64,000 nt of DNA from the NCBI GenBank assembly GCA_031261985.1, contig JAISIR010000020.1, positions 62,001 through 126,000 of the forward strand, given 5' to 3'. Shown here in pieces: positions 16,911-26,070 of the stretch. The translations under genes and the position numbers were made by a program. The notes beneath the pieces were generated by a model. It saw only the letters and a list, made by a program, of their open reading frames with translations, had not been told where the DNA came from and searched no databases. This DNA is from Clostridiales bacterium (GTDB lineage Bacteria > Bacillota > Clostridia > Monoglobales > WRBX01). The first letter of the stretch is position 1; the number at the start of each line of letters is the position of its first letter.

Positions 16911-17877
16911 TATAATAGTAGATGCAATGGGTGGAGATAATGCACCAGATATGATAGTGGCAGGCGCGTGTGCCGCGGCAGAGAAGTTTAATGTAGAGAT
17001 TACTCTAGTTGGTAAGGCGGATATGATTGAACCCTTGGTAACTAGCGATAAATGCAAGGTGGTACATGCTTCTGAAGTAATCGAAAACAGTGATGTAGCG
17101 ATAGATAGTATTAAGGCGAAGCGCGATTCTTCAATGGTTAAAGGCTTGATTATGTTGCGCGAGGGAGAGGGGAATGCTTTTGTATCGGCAGGAAACACGG
17201 GCGCGTTAATTAGTGCGGCGACATTGTTTGTGCATAGGTTAAAGGGCGTTAAACGCGTGGCGTTGGCGGCGTTGATTCCTACTCAAAAAGGCAAAATGAT
17301 GCTGATGGATGCAGGAGCTAATTTGGTGTGTAAGCCTGAATATATCACTCAATTTGGAGTGATGGGGGCTATATACATTAAAAAAGTATTCGATGTTGAA
17401 AATCCTAAAGTTGGGCTGTTAAATGTTGGCGCAGAGGCTTCTAAAGGGACGGACACGTATCGTCAGGCGCATGAGATGTTAGCAGAATCGGGCGTTGATT
17501 TTATTGGTAATGTAGAGGCAAGGGAGTTTTATAGCGGAGTATGTGATTGCTTGGTTGCCGATGGATTTGCAGGGAACATAATGCTTAAATCTATTGAGGG
17601 AACAGCACAGTTTATGAATTGGCACTTAAAACGTGCTATGCTAAAGAATGCGTTCGCCAAGCTTATGGCGATGGGGCTGAAAGGCTCGCTTAAAGGTATG
17701 AAGAAGCAGATGGATTATAAATCGCACGGTGGTGCGCCTATGCTTGGCGTGGCAGGTAATGTTATAAAAGCTCATGGCTCTAGCGATAGTGTGGCAATAT
17801 TTAATGCTATTGGTGAGGCAATTAAGTTTGCCGAGAGTGGCGTTAATGATGAGATAGTGAGCCATTTGGCTAAGTAG
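16891..17877 (+). CDS. plsX: Phosphate acyltransferase PlsX
   Basis: Makes acyl-phosphate from acyl-ACP for phosphatidic acid synthesis. NIIVDAMGGDNAPDMIVAGA at the N-terminus, VSAGNTGAL, MLMDAGANLVCKPEYITQFGVMGAIYIK, GLLNVGAEASKGTD, and SHGGAPMLGV are PlsX motifs. 328 aa is normal. ATG 16891 lies within the pgsA end and has no SD of its own. GGAGG at 16893-16897 would suit a non-canonical ATT start at 16906, which would give the usual short N-terminus. acpP follows, as expected. Confidence 0.95.
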   Translation: MEARRINIIVDAMGGDNAPDMIVAGACAAAEKFNVEITLVGKADMIEPLVTSDKCKVVHASEVIENSDVAIDSIKAKRDSSMVKGLIMLREGEGNAFVSAGNTGALISAATLFVHRLKGVKRVALAALIPTQKGKMMLMDAGANLVCKPEYITQFGVMGAIYIKKVFDVENPKVGLLNVGAEASKGTDTYRQAHEMLAESGVDFIGNVEAREFYSGVCDCLVADGFAGNIMLKSIEGTAQFMNWHLKRAMLKNAFAKLMAMGLKGSLKGMKKQMDYKSHGGAPMLGVAGNVIKAHGSSDSVAIFNAIGEAIKFAESGVNDEIVSHLAK

Positions 17878-17901
17878 GATAAGTTGATTCAGGCTGTGGA
17901 G

Positions 17902-17956
17902 TTGACATAATTATTTAATTTGTGAATATTTTGCTTTTGTAAACATTTGTAAACAT
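17902..17956 (+). promoter_or_regulatory. Upstream region of acpP with tandem operator-like repeat
   Basis: TTGACA at 17902-17907 may be a -35 box, with a poor -10 (AATATT, 17 bases on). Just downstream are two abutting copies of TTGTAAACAT (17937-17946 and 17947-17956), one helical turn each. Confidence 0.4.
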
Positions 17957-17996
17957 TTTACTATAGAAGATTTTATTTTAAACAGGAGGGTCAAAC

Positions 17997-18224
17997 ATGG
18001 AGTTTGAAAAATTAAAAGAAATTATTGTAGAACAATTAGGCGTCGACGAAGAGCAAGTTACTATGGAAGCCTCTTTTAGTGAGGATTTAGGTGCGGATTC
18101 GCTTGACATTGTAGAGCTAATTATGGCACTTGAAGAAGAGAGTGGCGTGCAGATTCCTGATGAAGAAGCCGAGAATATTAAGAGTGTTGGCGCGGCTTTT
18201 GATTACATAAAGAATCACGCGTAA
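17997..18224 (+). CDS. acpP: Acyl carrier protein
   Basis: 75 aa, acidic and helical, with the phosphopantetheine site [19 protein letters not shown] (Ser about residue 36). It carries the growing acyl chain in fatty acid synthesis. AGGAGG precedes the ATG. It sits between plsX and rnc, the standard Firmicutes arrangement, although fabD and fabG are not in this stretch. Confidence 0.97.
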   Translation: MEFEKLKEIIVEQLGVDEEQVTMEASFSEDLGADSLDIVELIMALEEESGVQIPDEEAENIKSVGAAFDYIKNHA

Positions 18225-18291
18225 AAGGCTTTTTAAAAAAAGTTGCTATGCAAGATTTGCAAAGGCAGCAAAAAAAATATATACCGAAAAT

Positions 18292-18344
18292 GCCGATTAT
18301 TCCAGGGCTTTAACGTTTTTTAAAAAAGTTCTGTGGTAATCGGC
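18292..18344 (+). promoter_or_regulatory. Long imperfect hairpin in front of rnc
   Basis: GCCGATTA and TAATCGGC close a 53-base stem. Further inside are CCAG/CTGT(GG) partial pairing and the inner arms AACGTTTTTT/AAAAAAGTT. There is no terminal U run after the outer stem, so it does not look like a simple terminator. It ends 14 bases before the rnc start. Confidence 0.6.
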
Positions 18345-18358
18345 TAATGGTGTTTTAA

Positions 18359-19072
18359 ATGGATGATGATAAAATGGGAATAGAATTATCGAAAGATAAA
18401 ATATCGCAAATTCAAAAGATTTTGGGGTATAAAATGAAGAACTCGCAATATTTGCAAGAGGCGTTTACACACACATCTGTTGCAAATGTTATGGGTGTAA
18501 AATCGTATGAGCGGTTAGAATTTTTAGGCGATAGCGTGCTTTCGTTGATTATATCGGATTATATATTTAGGAATTTTGAGATATCTGAAGGCGAGCTGAC
18601 TAAATTTAGGGCGGCGGTGGTGTGCGAGACGTCGCTAGCCGAGACGGTTACAGGTTTGGGTTTAGATAAATTTATTATTTACCATAACAATGATGGGATT
18701 GGTTTGTGTGATAGACCATCGATTATTGGCGATGTATTCGAGAGTATTTTAGGTGCGATATATCTAGATGGTGGCATGAAAGCGGCGACGAAGTTTGTGC
18801 TGAAAAAACTGGGCAATGTGATTGATTTGGCGAGTAGAGGGGAGATTCGTCGGGATTATAAAACTACGTTGCAAGAGGCGGTTCAAGCGCGTGGCGGCAA
18901 GGTAGAGTATATAACTTTGCACGAGAGCGGCGTTCCGCATAAGATGAATTTTGAGGTAGAAGTGCGTGTGAATGGTGCTAAGCGGGCGGTTGGCAAGGGG
19001 CGTACTAAAAAGGGTGCTCAGCAAGAGGCGGCAAGGGTAGCGTTGCAGGGGATGAAGAAGGGCAATAGCTGA
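18359..19072 (+). CDS. rnc: Ribonuclease III
   Basis: A double-strand-specific endoribonuclease for rRNA and mRNA processing. The catalytic signature YERLEFLGDSVL is at residues 50-61, with DVFESILGAIYLDGG further on. A C-terminal dsRNA-binding domain covers about residues 160-232 (YKTTLQEAVQARGG, VGKGRTKKGAQQEAARVAL). The length of 237 aa is normal. The start could be ATG 18359 or ATG 18374; neither RBS is strong. smc follows, the conserved rnc-smc-ftsY order. Confidence 0.97.
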   Translation: MDDDKMGIELSKDKISQIQKILGYKMKNSQYLQEAFTHTSVANVMGVKSYERLEFLGDSVLSLIISDYIFRNFEISEGELTKFRAAVVCETSLAETVTGLGLDKFIIYHNNDGIGLCDRPSIIGDVFESILGAIYLDGGMKAATKFVLKKLGNVIDLASRGEIRRDYKTTLQEAVQARGGKVEYITLHESGVPHKMNFEVEVRVNGAKRAVGKGRTKKGAQQEAARVALQGMKKGNS

Positions 19073-19107
19073 AATTAAATTAACTTTAAAAAGTGAGATA
19101 TACTAAG

Positions 19108-22100
19108 ATGAAAATAAAATCGCTAGAATTACATGGATTTAAATCGTTTGTAAATAAGGTAACGCTAAAGTTTGATGGCGAAATTACCTCTATTGTCGGT
19201 CCTAATGGTAGTGGGAAGAGCAATATCTCTGACGCTATTAGCTGGGTGCTAGGCGAACAGAGTGTTAAAAGTTTGCGCGGGAGTAAGATGCAAGATATTA
19301 TTTTTGCAGGCACCTCGACGCGGAAACCAGTTGGGTTTGCCGAGGTTACTTTGTGTATAGATAATGCGAGCCATGGGATAGATATCCCCTTTGATGAGGT
19401 GGCAATAACTAGGCGAGTGTATCGTTCGGGCGAGAATGAGTATTTGCTCAATGGGCGCGCGTGCAGGCTTAAGGATATCCACGAAATGCTGATGGATACA
19501 GGGCTAGGGCGCGAGGGATACTCGATTATTGGTCAGGGGAAGATTGCCGAGATTTTAAACAGCAAGCCAGAAGATAGGCGCGTCATGTTTGAGGAAGCAG
19601 CAGGGATAACCAAGTATAGATATCGCAAAAGTGAGAGTGTGCGCAAGCTTGCAAGCGTTGATGAGAACTTGGTGCGCGTGGGGGATATAATATCCGAGCT
19701 TGAGTTGCAGGTTGAGCCATTATCGCGTCAAGCTAAAAAGGCGCAGGAATATTTGCGTTTGCGTGAGCAATTAAAGCGTGCAGATGTTGCGTTATCTATG
19801 AAAAACATCAGCAAAAACAAGGATATTTTGATCGAGTTAAATGAAAAGCAGCAGATAAATAACACCCAGATAACCGAGATTAAGCAGAAGATTAATGAGG
19901 TATTAGCTGAAGAAAACAGGCTACAGGGTGAGCTTGCCGAGCAGCAGACGAAGGCGGAGGAAACGTTTGCTATTTTAAAATCTACCATTGCCAAGATAGA
20001 CGAGAATACCACGAATGTTAAGGTTTTAGAAACTAAAATAGAGAACACGAATGCGAATATAAAGCGAGTGGATAGTGAGATTGCGCATGCTAGTGATGCG
20101 ATAGATTATAGTGTTAAAGATGCTATTAAAGCAGAAGAAGCAGAGGTTTTAAGCAAGATTAAAGCGGCAAATGATGAGCTAGAGAAAAGTTTGCGGCAAA
20201 AGCGCGCGGTTGAGGAAGAAGCGAGAGGGCTAGAGGCTTCGGCGCGTAATGCCAGCATGCGCAAGCAAGAACTATCGCTTAAAATTAATATGCTTAAAAG
20301 TTTAGAGAGTAGTTACGATGGGTACTCTAAAGCGGTTAAGGATTTAATGAATGCGCGTAAAAACGGCGAGATTTTAGATATAGATATAAAATGCACGGTG
20401 GCGCAGGCGATATCGGCTAAGAACGGTTTAGAACAGGCGATAGAGGTTGCGTTAGGGGCGGCGAGCCAGAATGTAATTGTTGCAAACGAGGGTGATGCAA
20501 AGCGTGCCATTGAATTTTTGCGTCAGCGCAAGGCGGGGCGGGCTACGTTTTTGCCGATATCGTCGGTTAAGGGTAAGGTTATGGTTGCGCCAAACGGCAA
20601 TGGAATTATGGGCGTTGCGTGTGATTTTGTCGAGTATGATTCTGCCTATGAGGGCGTTATAAACCAGCTTTTAGGGCATACTATAATAGTAGATAATATC
20701 GATAATGCCATAAGTTTTGCACGGTCTAGCGGGAATAAATATCGCTTGGTTACACTAAAGGGTGATTTGCTTAACCCGGGTGGTGCGATAACGGGCGGGT
20801 ATCGAGGTAATTTTGCCAATTTAATTAGTAGAAGCAGCCAGATTACAGAGCTATCTAATGAGCTTAGTGGCGTTGAACTCAAGTGTAACGAGTTTGAGGG
20901 TGAGTTGAAAAACGTAACCACTAAGCGTGATTTTTATGCCTTAGAGGTAGAGCGTTTAGGCGAGCAAGTTCGTGAGATGGAAAAAGAATCGCTATTGATT
21001 AAACAGAAGCTTGCGTTTGAGGAGCATAAGATTTCTGAGCATGATAAGAGTATCGATAGGTATAATCGCGAGCGCGGTGAGTATGAAAAGTTAAAAGCAG
21101 AATATGCAGAAAATATCGAGCAAAAGCTTAGAGAAAACGCCGAGCTAGAGAACCAAAAAAGCGAGTTTGATGATACGATAGCGCAATTTTATGAGGCGCG
21201 GCGCGTTATTGAAGAAAAAGTAAAGCTGTGTAATGAGCAGAGGGCTGGATATTCTGAGGATTTAGTGTTAATTGAGAAGGATAACATTAGGCTTGAGGGT
21301 AAATTAAGCGAGGCAGATGGCGAACTTGAGAGGGTTAGCCAGAGGTTGTGGCTAGATTATGAAGTGTCGCTTAAACAGGCGGAGGAGATTGTAGCTGATT
21401 TTGAGCAAGGTGGAGAGCTGGAAAGCTCTGAAGAAATCTCTGAAGAAAGCACGTCTGACGGTGCATCGGATAGTACACTTGGCGGTAAGATAAGCGAGCG
21501 GTTAGGGCAAGAGATGATTAATCGATTGAGGAAGCAGATTCGTGATTTAGGCAATGTAAATGTAGGAAGTATCGAGCAATTTGCAGAGGTATCGGCGAGG
21601 TATGAGTTTTTGACGAGTCAACGTGATGATTTAACAAGCTCGAAGGCAGATTTAGAGAAAGTGATTTCGACATTGACAAAAGAGATGACGGTGCAATTTT
21701 CTAAGCAATTTGCGATAATTTCGGCTGAATTTTCTAAAGTGTTTAATATATTATTCGACGGTGGCGTGGCTAGGCTAGAGCTTACATCGGCGGAGGATAT
21801 ATTGACATCTGGGGTAGAAATAATCGTGCAACCGCCAGGCAAAGCGTTGCAGAATATTCAGCTACTAAGCGGTGGCGAAAAATCGTTGGTTGCGATATGT
21901 TTATTGTTATCGATGATGAAAGTGCGACCCGCTCCGTTTTGTATATTGGACGAGATTGATGCCGCGTTAGATGATATAAATGTTGACCGATACATTAAGT
22001 ATTTACAAGGGTACACTAAGGATACGCAGTTTATTTTGATAACGCACAAGCGTGGGACGATGGAGGGGAGCGACACGTTATATGGTGTTACGATGCAAGA

Positions 22101-22185
22101 AAAAGGTGTATCTAAGTTAGTCGAGTTAAATTTGAATGATATAGGTGAAAAATATGTGGAAGAAGATATTCGGAAAGAAGCATAA
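19108..22185 (+). CDS. smc: Chromosome segregation ATPase SMC, with short arms
   Basis: A condensin ATPase that compacts and segregates chromosomes. The N-terminal head has MKIKSLELHGFKSFVNK and Walker A GPNGSGKSN. The hinge is around residues 405-580 (SSYDGYSKAVKDLM, then GGAITGGYRGN). The C-terminal head has LSGGEK at residues 920-925 and the Walker B stretch FCILDEIDAALDD. I start at ATG 19108 rather than GTG 19093. At 1025 aa it is about 150 residues shorter than typical bacterial SMC (1170-1190); both coiled-coil arms are shorter while the heads and hinge look complete. It overlaps ftsY by 32 bases. Confidence 0.97.
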   Translation: MKIKSLELHGFKSFVNKVTLKFDGEITSIVGPNGSGKSNISDAISWVLGEQSVKSLRGSKMQDIIFAGTSTRKPVGFAEVTLCIDNASHGIDIPFDEVAITRRVYRSGENEYLLNGRACRLKDIHEMLMDTGLGREGYSIIGQGKIAEILNSKPEDRRVMFEEAAGITKYRYRKSESVRKLASVDENLVRVGDIISELELQVEPLSRQAKKAQEYLRLREQLKRADVALSMKNISKNKDILIELNEKQQINNTQITEIKQKINEVLAEENRLQGELAEQQTKAEETFAILKSTIAKIDENTTNVKVLETKIENTNANIKRVDSEIAHASDAIDYSVKDAIKAEEAEVLSKIKAANDELEKSLRQKRAVEEEARGLEASARNASMRKQELSLKINMLKSLESSYDGYSKAVKDLMNARKNGEILDIDIKCTVAQAISAKNGLEQAIEVALGAASQNVIVANEGDAKRAIEFLRQRKAGRATFLPISSVKGKVMVAPNGNGIMGVACDFVEYDSAYEGVINQLLGHTIIVDNIDNAISFARSSGNKYRLVTLKGDLLNPGGAITGGYRGNFANLISRSSQITELSNELSGVELKCNEFEGELKNVTTKRDFYALEVERLGEQVREMEKESLLIKQKLAFEEHKISEHDKSIDRYNRERGEYEKLKAEYAENIEQKLRENAELENQKSEFDDTIAQFYEARRVIEEKVKLCNEQRAGYSEDLVLIEKDNIRLEGKLSEADGELERVSQRLWLDYEVSLKQAEEIVADFEQGGELESSEEISEESTSDGASDSTLGGKISERLGQEMINRLRKQIRDLGNVNVGSIEQFAEVSARYEFLTSQRDDLTSSKADLEKVISTLTKEMTVQFSKQFAIISAEFSKVFNILFDGGVARLELTSAEDILTSGVEIIVQPPGKALQNIQLLSGGEKSLVAICLLLSMMKVRPAPFCILDEIDAALDDINVDRYIKYLQGYTKDTQFILITHKRGTMEGSDTLYGVTMQEKGVSKLVELNLNDIGEKYVEEDIRKEA

Positions 22186-23215
22186 CGAAGAGGTAGCGGG
22201 CGTGGAGGCAGGTGACATAAAGGTTGAGCCTGTTGCAGAGACCGTGGAAGCCGTGCAAGTCGTGGAAGCCGTGGAGGATGCGAGGGATATTGAGGTTGCG
22301 GGAGCTGCAGCGACTGTGGAGAAGCCTAGTAATGTGACGGAAAAGAAATCGATATTTGCTAAGGCGTTGCAAAAGACTAAGGGTGTATTTGGTAATATAT
22401 TTGTGCGCGTAGATGAGGAGCTATATGACGATTTAGAAGAGATGTTAGTGGTATCGGACGTTGGAATGATGGCGACGGATAGAATTGTAAGCCAGCTAAA
22501 GATGCGTGTTAAAGCTAAAGGTATAAGCGAGACTAATGATGTCAAAAATGAGTTGGTGGATGTTATAACCGAAGTGTTAGGTGAGCCACCGAGTGATGAG
22601 TTTGATAAAAAAATAATCCTAGTTGTGGGCGTAAATGGCGTGGGCAAGACGACGACTATCGGTAAGCTTGCGCAGATGTACAAGAACCAGGGCAAGAGCG
22701 TTATGCTAGCGGCGGGCGATACTTTTAGGGCGGCAGCGACTGAGCAGCTTACTATTTGGGCGAACAAGGTTGATGTGCCGATTGTTAAGCAGGGCGAAGG
22801 CGCGGATAGCTCGGCAGTTATATTTGATGCGATTGGGTCTACCAAGGCTAAGGGGACGGATGTTCTTATTTGTGACACTGCCGGGAGGTTACATAACAAG
22901 AAAAACTTGATGGACGAGCTGGAGAAGATTGCGCGGGTGATAAATCGTGAATACTCGGAGGCTACGTTAGAGGTTTTGCTAGTTTTAGATGCCACCGTAG
23001 GGCAGAACGCGTTGATTCAGGCTAAGGCGTTTGCAGAAGTTACGCGTGTGGATAGCATTGTACTAACCAAGCTAGATGGCACCGCCAAGGGTGGAATTGT
23101 GATTGCCATTAAGGCGGAGCAGGATATCCCTGTGAAATACGTAGGAATAGGCGAGAAAATTGACGATATAATGATATTTGACCCGAGGGCGTTTGCCGAA
23201 GGGTTGATTATGTAG
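22154..23215 (+). CDS. ftsY: Signal recognition particle receptor FtsY
   Basis: The membrane-associated GTPase that receives SRP-ribosome complexes. An acidic/Val-Ala-rich A-domain spans about residues 12-55. The NG domain follows, with P-loop GVNGVGKTTT, AGDTFRAAATEQL, DTAGRLHNKKNLMDEL and TKLDGTAKGG. I start at ATG 22154 because AGGTG at 22143-22147 is 6 bases upstream; GTG 22145 is less likely. Its RNA partner, the SRP RNA, is at 48287-48560. ffh is not in the window. Confidence 0.97.
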   Translation: MWKKIFGKKHNEEVAGVEAGDIKVEPVAETVEAVQVVEAVEDARDIEVAGAAATVEKPSNVTEKKSIFAKALQKTKGVFGNIFVRVDEELYDDLEEMLVVSDVGMMATDRIVSQLKMRVKAKGISETNDVKNELVDVITEVLGEPPSDEFDKKIILVVGVNGVGKTTTIGKLAQMYKNQGKSVMLAAGDTFRAAATEQLTIWANKVDVPIVKQGEGADSSAVIFDAIGSTKAKGTDVLICDTAGRLHNKKNLMDELEKIARVINREYSEATLEVLLVLDATVGQNALIQAKAFAEVTRVDSIVLTKLDGTAKGGIVIAIKAEQDIPVKYVGIGEKIDDIMIFDPRAFAEGLIM

Positions 23216-23263
23216 ACGGATTTACATTCATGAGTAATTACATTTGCAAAGGAGAGAAAACGC

Positions 23264-25993
23264 ATGTTAAAAAATGAGGGCAAGGCAGAAAAGGTCGAGA
23301 GGATTAAGCCAAAGTCGAAGAAAAAAATGAACCGTGGCGTAAAGATGTTTTTAACTTATTTTACGTGTTTGGTAGTTTTAAGCTTAATTGTTTACGCCAT
23401 AGGCATCTACACTAATTTTTTAGAGATTAAAGAGATTGGTGAGAATTTTACTCAAATTTTTTGGACTAATTTTAACATTAATATTTTAGTTCAGATAATT
23501 GCGTTTGTAATTACCTTTGTATTTGTGTTGATAAATAGCTCTATTTTACGTAATAATTTAATAGATTTAGACACCGAGTTTTTATATATCAAAAAATGGA
23601 TAGTAGTTTTTGTTAGCCTTGTAATGAGCTTTTTTATCAGTTTAGCTTTTAGCCATACTATAGCCGAGAAGTTTTTGATGTTTGCTAACAGTGAGTGGTT
23701 TGGTGTTGGCGACCCGATTTTTCATCAAGATGTTGGGTATTATGTGTTTCAACGCCCATTTATGATAGAAGTTACCAACGCGGTTATTACTTTAATGCTT
23801 GTGTTAGCTGCGTTTAATGTTATTATATATAGCATTTTATATACCAGACGTGAGAATATGACGATTAAGAATTTATTGCGCGAGAAATCGGTTACGATTC
23901 ATGTATTAATTAACATTGCGTTATACTTAATTGCTAAGGCTACATCGTATAGATTTACCATGGAGAATACTCTTTTTCAGCAAGGGAACAATTGGGTAGG
24001 ACCTAGCTTTACCGATGCGCATGTTTGGCTTGGGTTCTATAAATTTGCGCCTTATTTATTGGGCATTATTGCAATTGTTGTTATATTTATGCTGTTTAAA
24101 AATAAAATTCTGCCAGCGATAGGCGTAATTATGTTGTATCCGCTTTCGCTAATTATAATGTTTATGGCTAGCTTTGTTATACAAGCTTTTTATGTGTTGC
24201 CTAACGAAGCGGTGCTAGAAGAGCCTTATATTAGCAATAATATTCAGATGACAAGGCTTGCGTATGGGCTTAATAATGTAAAAACGGAACAATTTGATAT
24301 AAATTATAGTCTTTCGGCCAAAGATATTTCGGAGAATTCTAGCCTTATTAATAATATACGTATTACCGATTATCAGCAAAATTTAAACGCGCTTAACCAA
24401 ATTCAGGGGCTTAAAAACTATTATACTTTTGTAAATAGCGATATTTCTACCTACAAACTAAACGGTGTAAAAACGGCTGTAAGTGTTGCTGCGCGCGAGC
24501 TTGACACGTCTAAGCTAGCGGATTCGGCGAAGAATTATATTAATATCCACATGAAGTATACTCATGGTATGGGCGTGGTAATGAACCCTGTTAATAGCAT
24601 TACTTCCGAGGGGCAGCCTATGACGGTTATTAAGGATTTAACCTCGCGTAGTATTGACGGTGCCCCTTTTGTTAACGAGCCGAGGATTTATTATGGCGAG
24701 AGTATGGACGATTACGTGTTTGTTAATACAAAAGATGGCGAATATGACGAAGAAAACCAAGGCGGTAACTATGAGTATAATGGTGATGCAGGGATACCGT
24801 TGACTTTTAGTAATAAAATTTTGTTTGCGGCGAGGAATGCGGATATTAATATTTTAATATCTAGTCAATTGCAACAACAAAGTAAAATGCTTATTAATAC
24901 TAATGTTATAAAGCGTGCTAAAAAGGCGATTCCGTTTTTGCAGATAGACACTAACCCGCAGATTGTTATAGACGATAATGGGAATTTGCAATGGGTTATT
25001 AATGCCTACACCACCTCGACTAACTTCCCTTATGCGGAATATTCTGACGGGGTTAACTATATACGAAATAGTGCTAAAATTGTGGTAGATGCTTATGATG
25101 GGTCGACTAAGGTGTATGTTGTGGACAAGACCGACCCGATTATTAAGGCGTACCAAAAAATGTATCCTAAGGCGTTTGAGCAAGGTGATTTCCCTGCTGA
25201 TTTAGCCGAGCATATGAAGTATCCAGAGAGTTTGTTTAAGACGCAAGCGGCTATGCTGGCAAAGTATCACGAGACTAACCCGACGGAGTTTTATCAACGT
25301 AATAACGTTTGGGCGTTTGCGCGTGAGAAGTATGACAATGATAAAGCGAAGGATATCGACCCTTACTATGCTATGGTTCAGTTAGATGCGACTCGTGGTG
25401 AGGAATTAGTTGCGATGGTGCCATTTACTCTGGCTAATAAAGAGAATTTAGTGTCGTGGTTGGCGATACGAAGCGAGGCTAATGGATATGGCGAGATGGT
25501 GTGTTATGAGTTTCCGCAAGATGAGAATGTATATGGGACGTATCAGATAGAGAGTAAGATAGACACTGACCCGACGATTTCGCAAAGTATTACATTGTGG
25601 AATCAAAGTGGCTCTAGCGTGGTGCGCGGGAATTTGCTAGTGATACCTATAAAAAATAGTCTGTTGTATGTGGAGCCAATTTATATGATAGCGTCGGGCG
25701 ATATTGCTATGCCGTCGATAAAAGGTGTGGTGGTATGCTATGGAGATAAAGTTGTAATGGAAACGACGTTGGTGGGTGCTATAAATAAGCTGTTTAACAT
25801 AAACACTCAGCCTGACCAAGGGACGACGGATACATCGGTTGAGGATATTAAAAGTGTGATAGAGAAGACGATAAAATCGTTCGGTGAGTACAAGGGATAT
25901 TTGCAGAGCGGTGATTGGGAGAATAGCGGTAAGGCGATGAAGGTGTTGGATGAGGATGTGCGTACGCTGGAGAGCTATAATGGGGAGATATAG
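23264..25993 (+). CDS. UPF0182 family membrane protein
   Basis: 909 aa. A basic cytoplasmic N-terminus precedes about seven transmembrane segments in residues 25-325. A large extracellular domain of about 570 residues follows. It has the typical UPF0182 (COG1615) features: GDPIFHQDVGYYVFQRPF, PYISNNIQMTRLAYGL, NIRITDYQQNLNALNQIQ, YTHGMGVVMNPVN, PRIYYGES and YAEYSDGVNYIRNSAKIVVDAYDG. The molecular function of this family is not known to me. AAAGGAGAG precedes the ATG. It is 48 bases after ftsY. Confidence 0.9.
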   Translation: MLKNEGKAEKVERIKPKSKKKMNRGVKMFLTYFTCLVVLSLIVYAIGIYTNFLEIKEIGENFTQIFWTNFNINILVQIIAFVITFVFVLINSSILRNNLIDLDTEFLYIKKWIVVFVSLVMSFFISLAFSHTIAEKFLMFANSEWFGVGDPIFHQDVGYYVFQRPFMIEVTNAVITLMLVLAAFNVIIYSILYTRRENMTIKNLLREKSVTIHVLINIALYLIAKATSYRFTMENTLFQQGNNWVGPSFTDAHVWLGFYKFAPYLLGIIAIVVIFMLFKNKILPAIGVIMLYPLSLIIMFMASFVIQAFYVLPNEAVLEEPYISNNIQMTRLAYGLNNVKTEQFDINYSLSAKDISENSSLINNIRITDYQQNLNALNQIQGLKNYYTFVNSDISTYKLNGVKTAVSVAARELDTSKLADSAKNYINIHMKYTHGMGVVMNPVNSITSEGQPMTVIKDLTSRSIDGAPFVNEPRIYYGESMDDYVFVNTKDGEYDEENQGGNYEYNGDAGIPLTFSNKILFAARNADINILISSQLQQQSKMLINTNVIKRAKKAIPFLQIDTNPQIVIDDNGNLQWVINAYTTSTNFPYAEYSDGVNYIRNSAKIVVDAYDGSTKVYVVDKTDPIIKAYQKMYPKAFEQGDFPADLAEHMKYPESLFKTQAAMLAKYHETNPTEFYQRNNVWAFAREKYDNDKAKDIDPYYAMVQLDATRGEELVAMVPFTLANKENLVSWLAIRSEANGYGEMVCYEFPQDENVYGTYQIESKIDTDPTISQSITLWNQSGSSVVRGNLLVIPIKNSLLYVEPIYMIASGDIAMPSIKGVVVCYGDKVVMETTLVGAINKLFNINTQPDQGTTDTSVEDIKSVIEKTIKSFGEYKGYLQSGDWENSGKAMKVLDEDVRTLESYNGEI

Positions 25994-26070
25994 AAAGGCA
26001 ATACAGAATATAGAATTTTTAATCTACTTTATGTTATAGTTACCAATTAATAAGTGAGTGTTGTAAATAC

